Positions 1-7,098 are shown, counted from the first letter of the stretch. The stretch: 26,789 nt of DNA from Alphaproteobacteria bacterium (GCA_028281075.1 JANQKO010000099.1:1-26789), one strand, 5' to 3'. Notes: a model not told the origin generated them from the letters alone. Numbers and translations are program-made.

Positions 1-98
1 GCGCCGATCCGGTGGGCTTCCCGCCGGATCTCGGCGACACGCTCCTCGGTGATGTCCTCGCGCCGCAAGCCGTCGTTGACGATGCCCCGAAGTTTCAA
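1..98 (-). CDS. Unrecognised protein, N-terminal fragment (runs off window)
   Basis: The minus strand is open from a TTG codon at 96-98 to the window edge and reads as about 32 residues, beginning LKLRGIVNDGLRREDITEER. It is rich in Glu and Arg and looks like an amphipathic helix. A GAGGG ribosome-binding-like motif sits 7 bases upstream of the TTG, which supports this start. I do not recognise the family. The next gene (GNAT, from 239) is divergent, so the roughly 140-base gap probably holds promoters for both. The call rests only on an open frame, plausible residue composition and the Shine-Dalgarno match, so the gene could start elsewhere or be spurious. Confidence 0.45.
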   Translation of the reverse strand, partial: MKLRGIVNDGLRREDITEERVAEIRREAHRIG

Positions 99-238
99 CA
101 GCTAGCCCTCAACCAAACCTGCCGCGCCCGCCCGAAGAAATGGGAGCCCGTCGAAAAACGCATGCAATTGCCGCGGCGGTCCTTAGTATTTCTGCCTTCT
201 TACCTATACCCGGCAAAGGTGACAGGGCAAGCGTCGCG

Positions 239-820
239 ATGAAAATAGCAGCAGTCGAGTTGACGGGACGGGGTTTGACCCTGGAGCCGTTCGCAAGGGC
301 GCATTATGACGGGCTGGCGGCGATCGCCGACGACCCGAACATCTGGCCCTATATGGGCCTGGATGCGTCGGGCGGCGGCTTCGATGCCTGGTTCGCCGCC
401 GCCGAGGCGGCCTCGGCAAGCGGCGGCGATGTCCACTTCGTCGCCCGCCGCAACGCCGATGGCCGGCTGGTCGGCAGCAGCCGGTACCTGAACATCTTTC
501 CCGAGCACAAGCGGCTGGAAATCGGCAATACCTGGTACGCGCCGGACGTCTGGGGCAGCAAGGTCAATCCGGAATGCAAGCTGCTGCTGCTGCGGCACGC
601 CTTCGAGACGCTGCGGCTCAATCGGGTCGAATTCCGCTGCGACGCCCGCAACGAACGCTCGCGCGCGGCGTTGCACAAGCTGGGCGCCGTCGAGGAGGGC
701 GTGCTGCGCCGCCACATGATCGTGCAGCACGGCTATGTCCGCGACAGCGTGCAGTTCGGCATCACCCGGGACGACTGGCCCGGCGTCAAGGCCGGCCTGG
801 AGGCGCGCTTGGCCGCCTGA
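239..820 (+). CDS. GNAT family N-acetyltransferase (RimJ/RimL-like)
   Basis: The 193-residue protein has the layout of RimJ/RimL-type acetyltransferases, which transfer acetyl from acetyl-CoA to an amine such as a protein N-terminus or small molecule. It opens with a GRGLTLEPFARAHYDGL segment (beta1-alpha1). The central part is EIGNTWYAPDVWGS, as in the acetyl-CoA-binding strand and loop region. It ends with the conserved NRVEFRCDARNERSRAAL helix and GAVEEGVLRRHM strand. The frame is open upstream to 140, but the ATG at 239 places the start just before the conserved domain, so I use it; no strong ribosome-binding site is visible. It converges on the cupin gene with only 5 bases between stops. 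The substrate cannot be read from sequence. Confidence 0.88.
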   Translation: MKIAAVELTGRGLTLEPFARAHYDGLAAIADDPNIWPYMGLDASGGGFDAWFAAAEAASASGGDVHFVARRNADGRLVGSSRYLNIFPEHKRLEIGNTWYAPDVWGSKVNPECKLLLLRHAFETLRLNRVEFRCDARNERSRAALHKLGAVEEGVLRRHMIVQHGYVRDSVQFGITRDDWPGVKAGLEARLAA

Positions 821-825
821 CGGCC

Positions 826-1515
826 CTATCCGGCGACCGGCAGCCCGCCGGTGCAGACGTAGAGCAGGCAGCCGGTGTCCGACCAGGCGCTGTGCGCGCT
901 GCCGGCGGGGCAGCGCAGCCAGGTCCCCGCCGTGTAGGTGCCGTCTTCATCGCTGACCGATCCGCGCAGCACGAAGGCTTCCTCGCCGCCGGGATGGGCA
1001 TGGCGCGGCGCCCGGGCGCCGGGGGCGAAGCGCACCAGCCGGATCGCCTCCGGAAAGCCCGCCTGGCTGTAGAGCGGCTTGACCTCGACCCCGTCGGCCG
1101 AGCCCGGCGACCAGTCCAGGCCGGCGCTGTCGGTGGCGGCGGTCCGGCGATCGCGGCCGGCATATTGCCGCAGCTTGACGAACAGCGTGCAGCCGTCGTC
1201 GGACCAGGGCGCGTGGCCGTGGCCTTCCGGGTTCAGCAGGTGGCTGCCGGCCGGATAGACGCCGTGCTCGTCGGCCCAGGTGCCGTCCAGGACCAGGATC
1301 TCCTCGCCTTCCGGATGGCCGTGATAGGGAAACCGCGCCCCGGCGTCGAACCGCACAATCGAGGTCACGCGCCCCGCCTCGGGCGGCCCGACATGGTCGA
1401 GCCGTTTGCGCCAGATGCCGGGTGCCGGGCTGGCGACCCAGTCCATGGCGGCCGAGTCCACGACCGCGCGTCCGAAATGGCTCGGATCGATGGCCAACGC
1501 CTGTTGTGACGACAT
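826..1515 (-). CDS. ChrR-like double-cupin protein
   Basis: A 229-residue protein with two cupin repeats. The first has FPYHGHPEGEE (His65, His67, Glu71) with His99/His101 further on. The second has APRHAHPGGEE (His172, His174, Glu178) with His208. These match cupin motif 1 (HxH plus Glu) and motif 2 (His) of the ChrR cupin family. Each repeat therefore probably binds one metal ion. The N-terminal zinc-binding anti-sigma domain of true ChrR is absent, so this is probably not an anti-sigma factor by itself. The start ATG at 1513-1515 lies 5 bases after the stop of the upstream secreted-protein gene and has a GGGAG motif, indicating translational coupling in a two-gene operon. Function is unknown; dioxygenase-like or stress-sensing roles are possible. 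Confidence 0.85.
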   Translation of the reverse strand: MSSQQALAIDPSHFGRAVVDSAAMDWVASPAPGIWRKRLDHVGPPEAGRVTSIVRFDAGARFPYHGHPEGEEILVLDGTWADEHGVYPAGSHLLNPEGHGHAPWSDDGCTLFVKLRQYAGRDRRTAATDSAGLDWSPGSADGVEVKPLYSQAGFPEAIRLVRFAPGARAPRHAHPGGEEAFVLRGSVSDEDGTYTAGTWLRCPAGSAHSAWSDTGCLLYVCTGGLPVAG

Positions 1516-1520
1516 CGTTT

Positions 1521-2342
1521 CTAACTCCCGGCCTTCGCCGCGTCCCAGTACTGGTTGTTGAGATAGCCGATCATGCTGTCGTGCTGGCCTTCGAGGCAGG
1601 TGCGCATGCTCCGCGCCAAGCCGTAGCTGGCGCCGTGGTCGCAGTGGAACCAGGCGAAGCGCAGCGCCTCCACCGTGTTCGGCGTCAGCGTCGCATAGCG
1701 CGGGTCGGCCGTGGTCATCCGCCACAGCGACTGCCGGGCGGCGGCGTCGACGCGCCCGCGCGGCGGCAGCGCGTTGATCATCTGGCTGGCCAGGCGCGCC
1801 GCGACGATGCGGTCGCCCTCGGAATCGACCAGCGTGTCGCCGAGCGCCCGCAAGGGACCGGTGGCGAGTGCCAGCTCCAGCTCGTCCTGCGGGTTGTCGT
1901 CGCCCGGAACCGGCGCCGGGATCAGCGCGACGTTCTGGCCGACCGACACCGAGACGCCGGCCAGCCCCAGCTCGCGCACGCGGTCGGCGGCCACCGTGAT
2001 CCGGACCGCGACATGCGTGCGCAGGGCGGTGATGGTCAGGTCCCCGGCCGGGTCCAGCACCACGGTGCGGCCGTCATGCGTGGTGCCGGTCGCCCGCAGG
2101 TCCGCGTCCGCCGTGGTCAGATAGCGGGTGCCGTGCACCGGCGAGCGGCGGTCGGGCTGCAGGCAATAGACCGAGAACTCGGCCTGGCAGTCCGGGCCGT
2201 CGCAGTTCAGCGCCACCGGCTGGCTGTCCGCGACCAGCGCCAGCACCTGCGGCGCGGCGTCCGCCGGCGTCGCGGCAATGCCGAACGCGATCGCGCCGGC
2301 GGCGATGATCGAAAGGCCTCCTGTCCTGACGTCGGTCCGCAT
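1521..2342 (-). CDS. Secreted hypothetical protein, five cysteines in the mature part
   Basis: A 273-residue protein with a clear Sec-type signal peptide: positive start (MRTDVR), hydrophobic core at about 9-23 and an ADA-AP cleavage site near residue 29. The mature part has a cysteine cluster (Cys47, Cys52, Cys60) and two more near the C-terminus (Cys234, Cys249), suggesting disulfides in the periplasm. The C-terminal segment, from SLWRMTTADPRYATL to LNNQYWDAA, looks like a conserved helical tail. The start at 2342 was chosen because GGAGGAG lies just upstream; the longer frame to 2399 would destroy the signal peptide. I recognise no family. It is first in an operon with the double cupin, which may make the two functionally linked. 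Confidence 0.72.
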   Translation of the reverse strand: MRTDVRTGGLSIIAAGAIAFGIAATPADAAPQVLALVADSQPVALNCDGPDCQAEFSVYCLQPDRRSPVHGTRYLTTADADLRATGTTHDGRTVVLDPAGDLTITALRTHVAVRITVAADRVRELGLAGVSVSVGQNVALIPAPVPGDDNPQDELELALATGPLRALGDTLVDSEGDRIVAARLASQMINALPPRGRVDAAARQSLWRMTTADPRYATLTPNTVEALRFAWFHCDHGASYGLARSMRTCLEGQHDSMIGYLNNQYWDAAKAGS

Positions 2343-2464
2343 CGGTATCTCCTCCGCAGAATGGCATCCATGCGCGTGGGCGAGTGAAAAGCCTTCCACG
2401 GCGCGACATCCGGGTCAATGCCGCATGGCGGGATTGTGATCTCCAAGAGTAGGACGGGCTTGCC

Positions 2465-2491
2465 ACAAAGACGCGAAGACACAAAGACGCG
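2465..2491. repeat. Short direct repeat of the ACAAAGACGCG type
   Basis: Two exact copies of the 11-mer ACAAAGACGCG (2465-2475 and 2481-2491) lie 16 bases apart, joined by AAGAC. The sequence resembles the left arm of the inverted repeats at 4535 and 15280 (CGCCAAGACGCCAAG) in its spaced AAGAC periodicity, but no inverted right arm is visible here. It lies in the 254-base gap between the secreted-protein start and the amidase stop. It could be a degenerate copy of the same intergenic repeat family or a separate one. Confidence 0.55.
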
Positions 2492-2510
2492 CTGGGCACG
2501 TACCGTCTGG

Positions 2511-2533
2511 ATTGCCGGATCAAGTCCGGCAAT
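2511..2533. repeat. Intergenic palindrome, 9-bp stem with 5-base loop
   Basis: Positions 2511-2519 (ATTGCCGGA) are perfectly complementary to 2525-2533 (TCCGGCAAT) around the loop TCAAG. From general knowledge, near-identical palindromes are scattered through intergenic regions of many alphaproteobacteria. It lies 64 bases beyond the amidase stop and could form a hairpin in that transcript, but no T-tract follows on either strand, so I call it a repeat and not a terminator. Confidence 0.6.
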
Positions 2534-2596
2534 GACCAAGTGGGGAGGTCGCTCGTTCGAACACCGACGTCGTTGACGTCTTTTCGGGCCGGGCGC

Positions 2597-4024
2597 TCAG
2601 ATCGGCGGCGGGCGGCGGTCGAACCAGGGCCGGGCCTGCTCGATCTGGCTGGCGACCCGCAGCAGCAGCGCCTCGTTGCCGAAGTCGGCGCCGAACTGCA
2701 CGCCGACCGGCAGGCCGTCGTCGGTCCAGTGCAGCGGCAGCGAGCAGGCCGGCTGGCCGGTGACGTTGAACAGCGGCGTGAACGGCAGGCGGCGGAACAG
2801 CGCGTCGAAATAGCCCTCGGGCGGCGCCATCATGTCGACGGTGCCCAGCGGCAGCGGCGGATCGGCGAGCGTCGGCGACAGCAGCAGGTCGTAGTTCGCG
2901 AAAAAGCCGGCCATGTACCGGCCGGTGGCGTGCAGCACCTGGATCGCGCGGGCATAGTCCGCGGCGCCGAAGCCGCGGGCCTCCTCGGCCAGGTACCAGG
3001 TCGCGTGCTCGACGTCGCCCTCGCGCGGCGCCCGGCCCAGGGCGGCGCAGCGCAGGTCGATGACGTGGCGCATGTTGCCGCCGATAATGACCTTCACGGC
3101 CTCGTGGATGGCCGGGATATCGACGTCGATGCCGGTGGGTTCGACGTGATGGCCGAGGTCCTCGCACAGCGCCGCCGTCGCCTCGGCCCCCCGCACGCAG
3201 GCCGGATCGACGTCCTGGCCGCCGGGTGCCGCGGTCATCAGCGCGATGCGCAGGCGGCCCGGATCGGCGCCGACCTCGTCGCTGAACGGCCGCGCCGGCG
3301 GTGGCGCGCAATAGGGATCGCCCGGCGCCGGTCCGTGCGTCGCGTCCAGCAGCGCGGCGCTGTCGCGCACGCTGCGGGTGACCGCGTGGCCGACGCCCAT
3401 GCCGCTCCAGCCCTCGCCGACATCCGGGCCGGACGGGTTGCGCGCCCGCGTCGGCTTCAGGCCGAACAGGCCGCAATTGGCGGCGGGAATGCGGATCGAG
3501 CCGCCGCCGTCGGTCGCGTGCGCGGCCGGCAGCATGCCGGCGGCGACGGCCGCCGCGGCGCCGCCGCTGGAGCCGCCGGGGCTGTGATCTGTGTTCCAGG
3601 GGTTGCGGGTGGCGCCGTGCAGCACCGGCTCGGTGAAGAAGTTGTAGCCGAACTCGGGCGAATTGGTCTTGCCCATGATCACCAGGCCGGCGGCCCGCAG
3701 CCGCTCGGTCAGGGTGCTGTCGTGGTCGGCGACGAAGTCGGCGTAGAGGCGGCTGCCGTTGGTCGTCGGCGCGCCGGCAAACAGCACGTAGAGGTCCTTC
3801 AGCATGTAGGGCACGCCGGACAGCGGACCGGCCGGCAGGCCGGCGGCGATGCCGGCCCGCGCCGTGTCGTGCATCTTGTGGACGACGGCGTTCAGCGCCG
3901 GGTTGCGGGCGTCGACCCGCTCGATCGCCGCCTCCAGCACCTCGCCGGCGCTGACCTCGCCGCGGCGGATCAAGTCCGCCAATCCAAGCGCGTCGTAATT
4001 CTCGTACTCCTGGAACCCGCTCAT
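2597..4024 (-). CDS. Amidase signature family hydrolase
   Basis: At 475 residues this is the normal length for the amidase signature family, which hydrolyses amides (or transfers their ammonia) through a Ser-cisSer-Lys triad. The triad is intact: Lys76 in GVPYMLKDLYV, the cis-Ser at Ser152 in GGSSGGAAAA, and the nucleophile Ser176 in TDGGGSIRIPA. The 24-residue spacing between the two serines fits the family. The Gly/Ser-rich signature occupies roughly 148-190. There is no signal peptide, so it is probably cytoplasmic. No partner resembling GatB or GatC is nearby, so it is a stand-alone amidase and not GatA; the substrate is unknown. It diverges from the YjbQ gene across 83 bases. Confidence 0.92.
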   Translation of the reverse strand: MSGFQEYENYDALGLADLIRRGEVSAGEVLEAAIERVDARNPALNAVVHKMHDTARAGIAAGLPAGPLSGVPYMLKDLYVLFAGAPTTNGSRLYADFVADHDSTLTERLRAAGLVIMGKTNSPEFGYNFFTEPVLHGATRNPWNTDHSPGGSSGGAAAAVAAGMLPAAHATDGGGSIRIPAANCGLFGLKPTRARNPSGPDVGEGWSGMGVGHAVTRSVRDSAALLDATHGPAPGDPYCAPPPARPFSDEVGADPGRLRIALMTAAPGGQDVDPACVRGAEATAALCEDLGHHVEPTGIDVDIPAIHEAVKVIIGGNMRHVIDLRCAALGRAPREGDVEHATWYLAEEARGFGAADYARAIQVLHATGRYMAGFFANYDLLLSPTLADPPLPLGTVDMMAPPEGYFDALFRRLPFTPLFNVTGQPACSLPLHWTDDGLPVGVQFGADFGNEALLLRVASQIEQARPWFDRRPPPI

Positions 4025-4107
4025 CCCGGCATGCCCCCTGTTGGCAGATCGTGGCCGAACAGCCTAGGTTTGATGCCGGCGTCAGCGCAAGCGGGGTGTA
4101 TCCGGTC

Positions 4108-4527
4108 ATGCGGCAGCAGCAGCATAGTCTCGTCATCGAGCCGCCACGGCAGGGGCTGCACGACATCACGGCCGGGATCGCCGGGTGGCTGGCCGGCCAG
4201 CCGATCGGCGACGGCCTGCTGACGGTCTTCATCCGCCATACCTCGGCCTCGCTGCTGATCCAGGAGAACTGGGACGACGACGTCCAGGCCGATCTGGAAG
4301 CCTTCTTCATGCGGCTGGTGCCGGAGGACTCGGCGCTCTACCGGCATATCGCGGAAGGCGACGACGACATGCCGGCGCACATCAAGGGCGCGCTGACCCA
4401 GAGTCACCTGAACATCCCCGTGCGCGAACGCCGGCCGCGGCTCGGCCGCTATCAGGGCATCTATCTGTTCGAGCACCGCCGCCGCCCCCGGCCGCGCGAG
4501 CTCGATCTGCACCTGATCGGCGACTGA
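4108..4527 (+). CDS. YjbQ/UPF0047 family protein
   Basis: The 139-residue product matches the small YjbQ (UPF0047) family almost end to end. Visible hallmarks are HTSASLLIQENWD (His44), RHIAEGDDDMPAHIKGAL (His80, His91), the SHLNIPV strand, and RLGRYQGIYLFEHR (His123) near the end. These conserved histidines are the presumed metal or active-site residues. The family is often labelled secondary thiamine-phosphate synthase because some members complement thiamine-phosphate synthase mutants; the physiological role is uncertain. The frame is open upstream to 4051, but the ATG at 4108 gives the usual N-terminus (MRQQQHSLVI), and a GTG at 4096 is an alternative. It converges on the helix-turn-helix citrate synthase, with an inverted repeat in between. 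Confidence 0.9.
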   Translation: MRQQQHSLVIEPPRQGLHDITAGIAGWLAGQPIGDGLLTVFIRHTSASLLIQENWDDDVQADLEAFFMRLVPEDSALYRHIAEGDDDMPAHIKGALTQSHLNIPVRERRPRLGRYQGIYLFEHRRRPRPRELDLHLIGD

Positions 4528-4534
4528 CATCTCC

Positions 4535-4620
4535 CGCCAAGACGCCAAGGCACCAAGATCACGTGGCCGGCACGGTGGTCGGATTGTCTGTCCATTGGTG
4601 TCTTCGCGCCTTGGCGGTGA
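4535..4620. repeat. Inverted-repeat intergenic element, copy 1
   Basis: An 86-base element bounded by imperfect inverted arms: left 4535-4557 begins CGCCAAGACGCCAAGG, right about 4594-4616 ends CGCGCCTTGGCG. It aligns without gaps to the element at 15284-15369, with 79 of 86 positions identical. It begins 7 bases after the YjbQ stop and fills much of the gap between two convergent genes. The arms can fold into a long hairpin and the T-rich CCTTTTTC follows at 4627-4634, so it may also end YjbQ transcription. It encodes nothing and is probably a small non-autonomous repeat. Confidence 0.8.
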
Positions 4621-4670
4621 ACCCGTCCTTTTTCTCCGTCCCGACAGGTGAAGGGGTGGAACGACCATGA

Positions 4671-4691
4671 CCGCAACGCCACGCGTTGCGG
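4671..4691 (-). terminator. Stem-loop just beyond the HTH-citrate synthase stop
   Basis: CCGCAACGC (4671-4679) and GCGTTGCGG (4683-4691) form a perfect 9-bp stem with a 3-base loop, 22 bases downstream of the stop of the minus-strand citrate synthase. Only a few scattered T residues follow on the minus strand, so intrinsic termination is plausible but weak. Confidence 0.45.
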
Positions 4692-4713
4692 CTCCGCCTC
4701 CAATCCGCCGGGA

Positions 4714-5907
4714 TCAGCGTTCGGGGTGGGCCGGCTGCGGCGGCTCGCCGACATAGCGGGCGCGGGGACGGATCAGGTTGCCCTGACGGTACTGCTCTTG
4801 CGCGTGGGCGATCCAGCCCACGCAGCGGCCGACGGCGAAGATCGAGAGCGGCGCCGACGGCGGCAGGCCGAGCGCCCGGGCTAACAACACCAGTGCCACG
4901 TCGATGGTCGGCTCGCCGTCGGTCATCAGCTTGACCGCCGCCAGCACCCGATCGCCCCAGGCGACCGCGTCGGCCGCGCGCAGCATCGCCAGCAGGGTCC
5001 GCGCGCGGATGTCGCCGTCCGGGTACAGCGGGTGGCCGAAGCCGGGCAGGCTGTCGCCGCGCGACAGGCGTCCGGCGACGGCGGCCTCGACATTGCCGGC
5101 CGCCTCGAGCTCGCCGAACAGGGCCGCGACGCGGGCCGTGATGCCGCCATGGCGTGGACCCTGCAACGCCGCCAGCCCGGCCAGCACGGCGGCATACGGC
5201 GTGGCGCGGGTCGAGGCGACGCAGCGGACGGTGAAGGTCGAGGCGTTGAGCTCGTGATCGGCGCAGAGCACGAGCGCGGCCCGCAGCAGGCGGGCGCCGG
5301 CGTCGTCGACGCCCCAGGCATCGCCCAGCACGGCGTGGACCGCCGCGTCGCCGGCCGACCGGCCGGCGATGCCGGCGGCCAGCAGGCGCAGGATACGGGC
5401 GCCGGTGCGGGCGACGCCGGCGGCTTCCAGGTTGTAGGCCCGCGGGTCGGCCTCGGCCGCCCAGGGCAGCAGTGCCTGGCACCGGACCATGCCGTCCAGG
5501 CCGGCCGGGACGTCGACGTCGGGCGGCGGATTATCGGCGAACGGATCGGCCTCGCCGGCGTCCCATAGCAGGCCCGCGACCGTTTCCAGGCTGGCCGCCC
5601 CGGCCAGGCGCGCCGCGTCGCGGCCGCGGTAGTAGAGCCGGCCGTCGGCGATCAGCGTCAGGCCCGAATCCAGCACCGGCAGGCCGAAGTTCAGCGCATC
5701 GCCGGCGATGCTCTCGGGATCGCGGCCCGGCCCCTTGCGGGCCCGCAGCGCCCGCACGTCGTCGGCCCGGTAGAGGCGGCTGCGGCCGTTGTCGCTGGCC
5801 TCCGAGCGGATCTGGCCGCGGCTGACATAGGCATAGAGCGTCGCCCGGCTGACGTTCAACTCGGCCGCCGCCTCGCGCGCCGTCAGATACTGCTTGTCTG
5901 TCGGCAT
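4714..5907 (-). CDS. Citrate synthase family protein with N-terminal helix-turn-helix
   Basis: A 397-residue fusion. Residues about 7-55 (YLTAREAAAELNVSRATLYAYVSRG onward, then RLYRADDVRAL) form a MerR/excisionase-type DNA-binding helix-turn-helix. Residues about 70-390 are a citrate synthase domain, which condenses oxaloacetate with acetyl-CoA or a longer acyl-CoA. Catalytic positions look intact: ADHELNASTF (217-225), His253 in GPRHGGI, His292 in GFGHPLYP, Arg301 in DIRA, Asp336 in PTIDVAL, and the C-terminal GWIAHAQEQ motif. The Arg usually following the second His (GHRVY) is Pro here. The gene diverges from a second citrate synthase at 5996, and the 88-base gap carries several inverted half-sites. 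A regulatory role sensing a metabolite, with or without catalysis, is my inference; the fusion type occurs in alphaproteobacteria but I know of no defined function. Confidence 0.9.
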   Translation of the reverse strand: MPTDKQYLTAREAAAELNVSRATLYAYVSRGQIRSEASDNGRSRLYRADDVRALRARKGPGRDPESIAGDALNFGLPVLDSGLTLIADGRLYYRGRDAARLAGAASLETVAGLLWDAGEADPFADNPPPDVDVPAGLDGMVRCQALLPWAAEADPRAYNLEAAGVARTGARILRLLAAGIAGRSAGDAAVHAVLGDAWGVDDAGARLLRAALVLCADHELNASTFTVRCVASTRATPYAAVLAGLAALQGPRHGGITARVAALFGELEAAGNVEAAVAGRLSRGDSLPGFGHPLYPDGDIRARTLLAMLRAADAVAWGDRVLAAVKLMTDGEPTIDVALVLLARALGLPPSAPLSIFAVGRCVGWIAHAQEQYRQGNLIRPRARYVGEPPQPAHPER

Positions 5908-5913
5908 CTTGTG

Positions 5914-5962
5914 TTGATCATATCAATCAATATTGACGATATATTGATCGCATGACTATCTG
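5914..5962. promoter_or_regulatory. Divergent promoter with TTGAT/ATCAA half-sites
   Basis: This AT-rich island lies between the two divergent citrate synthase genes. It contains TTGAT-cat-ATCAA (5914-5926, perfect arms), TCAATATTGA (5927-5936, perfect 10-base palindrome) and a further TTGAT at 5944-5948. A plausible sigma70-type promoter for the rightward gene is TTGACG (5933-5938), an 18-base spacer and TATCTG (5957-5962); the palindromes overlap its -35 box. The obvious candidate binder is the helix-turn-helix domain of the leftward gene, whose start codon is only 7 bases away. Confidence 0.6.
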
Positions 5963-5995
5963 AGGTCAAGCAAAAGAGACGGAAAGGAGCCCGAG

Positions 5996-7093
5996 ATGGT
6001 CGGCGGACTGGATGATGTCGTTGCCGCGGAAACCCGTTTGAGCCACGTGGACGGCGGTGCCGGGCGGCTGCTGATCGCCGGGCACGATGTCGAGGACCTG
6101 GCCGACGGCATGCGGTTCGAGGATGTGGCGGCGCTGCTGTGGCGGGACCTGGCGCCGCGGGCCGCCGACGCGGCGGAAACCGGCCGGCAGCTCGGCGCGG
6201 CGCGCCGGGCGGCGGCGGACATGCTGCCGCGGCTGTTGCAGGCGACCGGCGATCTGAGCCCGATCGAGGGGCTGCGCGCCGGTCTGGCCATGCTGGCGGA
6301 TCATGACGACGGCCGCGACCATATCCGGGTCACCGCCGCGATCCCGGTCTTCATGGCGGCCCTGTCCCGGCGGGCAAGGGGCCTGGCACCGGTGATGCCG
6401 GATCCCCGGCGCGGACAGGCGGCGGATTTTCTGCACATGCTGCACGACCGGGAACCGGACCCGGCGCATGTCGCGGCGCTGGACACCTATCTGGTCACGG
6501 TGTCGGACCACGGCATGAACGCCTCGACCTTTACCGCCCGCGTCGCCGCGTCGACCCGGGCCGGCACGGTGTCGAGCGTCGTTGCCGCGCTCTGCGCCCT
6601 GAAGGGACCGCTGCACGGCGGCGCGCCGGGCCCGGTGCTGGACATGCTGGACGGGATCGGGTCGGCCGACCGCATCGATGCCTGGCTCGACGAGCAACTG
6701 ACCGCCGGCGCCCGGCTGATGGGTTTCGGCCACCGGGTCTATCGCACCCGCGATCCGCGCGCCGACGTGCTGAAGCGCGTGGTGCGGGGGCTGCGGACCG
6801 GCGACAACCGGATCGCCTTCGCCGAGCAGGTCGAGCGCGCCGCCATCGCGAAGCTGGCGGCGCGCTATCCGGACCGACGGCTCGACACCAATGTCGAGTT
6901 CTATACGGCGCTGGCACTGGAGGCGGTCGGCCTGCCGCGGGACCTGTTCACCTGCCTGTTCGCCATGGGCCGCGTGCTGGGCTGGACGGCACATATCTTC
7001 GAGCAGGTCGCGACCAACCGCATCATGCGGCCGCGGTCGAGCTATGTCGGTCCCTGGCCCGACGGCAGGGCGCGCGCCGTCGCCGGCGGCTGA
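5996..7093 (+). CDS. Citrate synthase family protein (second copy)
   Basis: A 365-residue citrate synthase-fold protein without a DNA-binding extension. Key motifs are SDHGMNASTFTAR (170-182), His207 in GPLHGGA, His246 in GFGHRVY, Arg255 in DPRA, and GWTAHIFEQ (329-337). The catalytic Asp of NVDFYSG in typical enzymes is Glu301 here (NVEFYTA). From memory, NVEF/NVEFW variants occur in actinobacterial CitA-type enzymes, so this need not be inactive. A strong ribosome-binding site (AAAGGAG) lies 7 bases before the ATG. Together with the divergent fusion this is an accessory pair, perhaps for citrate or methylcitrate-like condensation; it is probably not the housekeeping GltA, which is usually longer. 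Substrate is uncertain. Confidence 0.9.
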   Translation: MVGGLDDVVAAETRLSHVDGGAGRLLIAGHDVEDLADGMRFEDVAALLWRDLAPRAADAAETGRQLGAARRAAADMLPRLLQATGDLSPIEGLRAGLAMLADHDDGRDHIRVTAAIPVFMAALSRRARGLAPVMPDPRRGQAADFLHMLHDREPDPAHVAALDTYLVTVSDHGMNASTFTARVAASTRAGTVSSVVAALCALKGPLHGGAPGPVLDMLDGIGSADRIDAWLDEQLTAGARLMGFGHRVYRTRDPRADVLKRVVRGLRTGDNRIAFAEQVERAAIAKLAARYPDRRLDTNVEFYTALALEAVGLPRDLFTCLFAMGRVLGWTAHIFEQVATNRIMRPRSSYVGPWPDGRARAVAGG

Positions 7094-7098
7094 CCGGC

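Noticed and set aside
2511..2533. Hairpin as a terminator for the amidase
   Set aside because: No T-tract on either strand and a resemblance to a common alphaproteobacterial intergenic palindrome; kept as a repeat only.
2520..4310. A 596-codon minus-strand frame across the amidase
   Set aside because: It is a shifted frame over the amidase gene, Arg/Pro/Gly-rich and without motifs; the amidase frame has an intact catalytic triad.
4535..4620. Inverted element as a CRISPR repeat or transposon with its own gene
   Set aside because: There are no spacers or regular repeat units, and no open frame within the element; the only other similar copy is 10.7 kb away.
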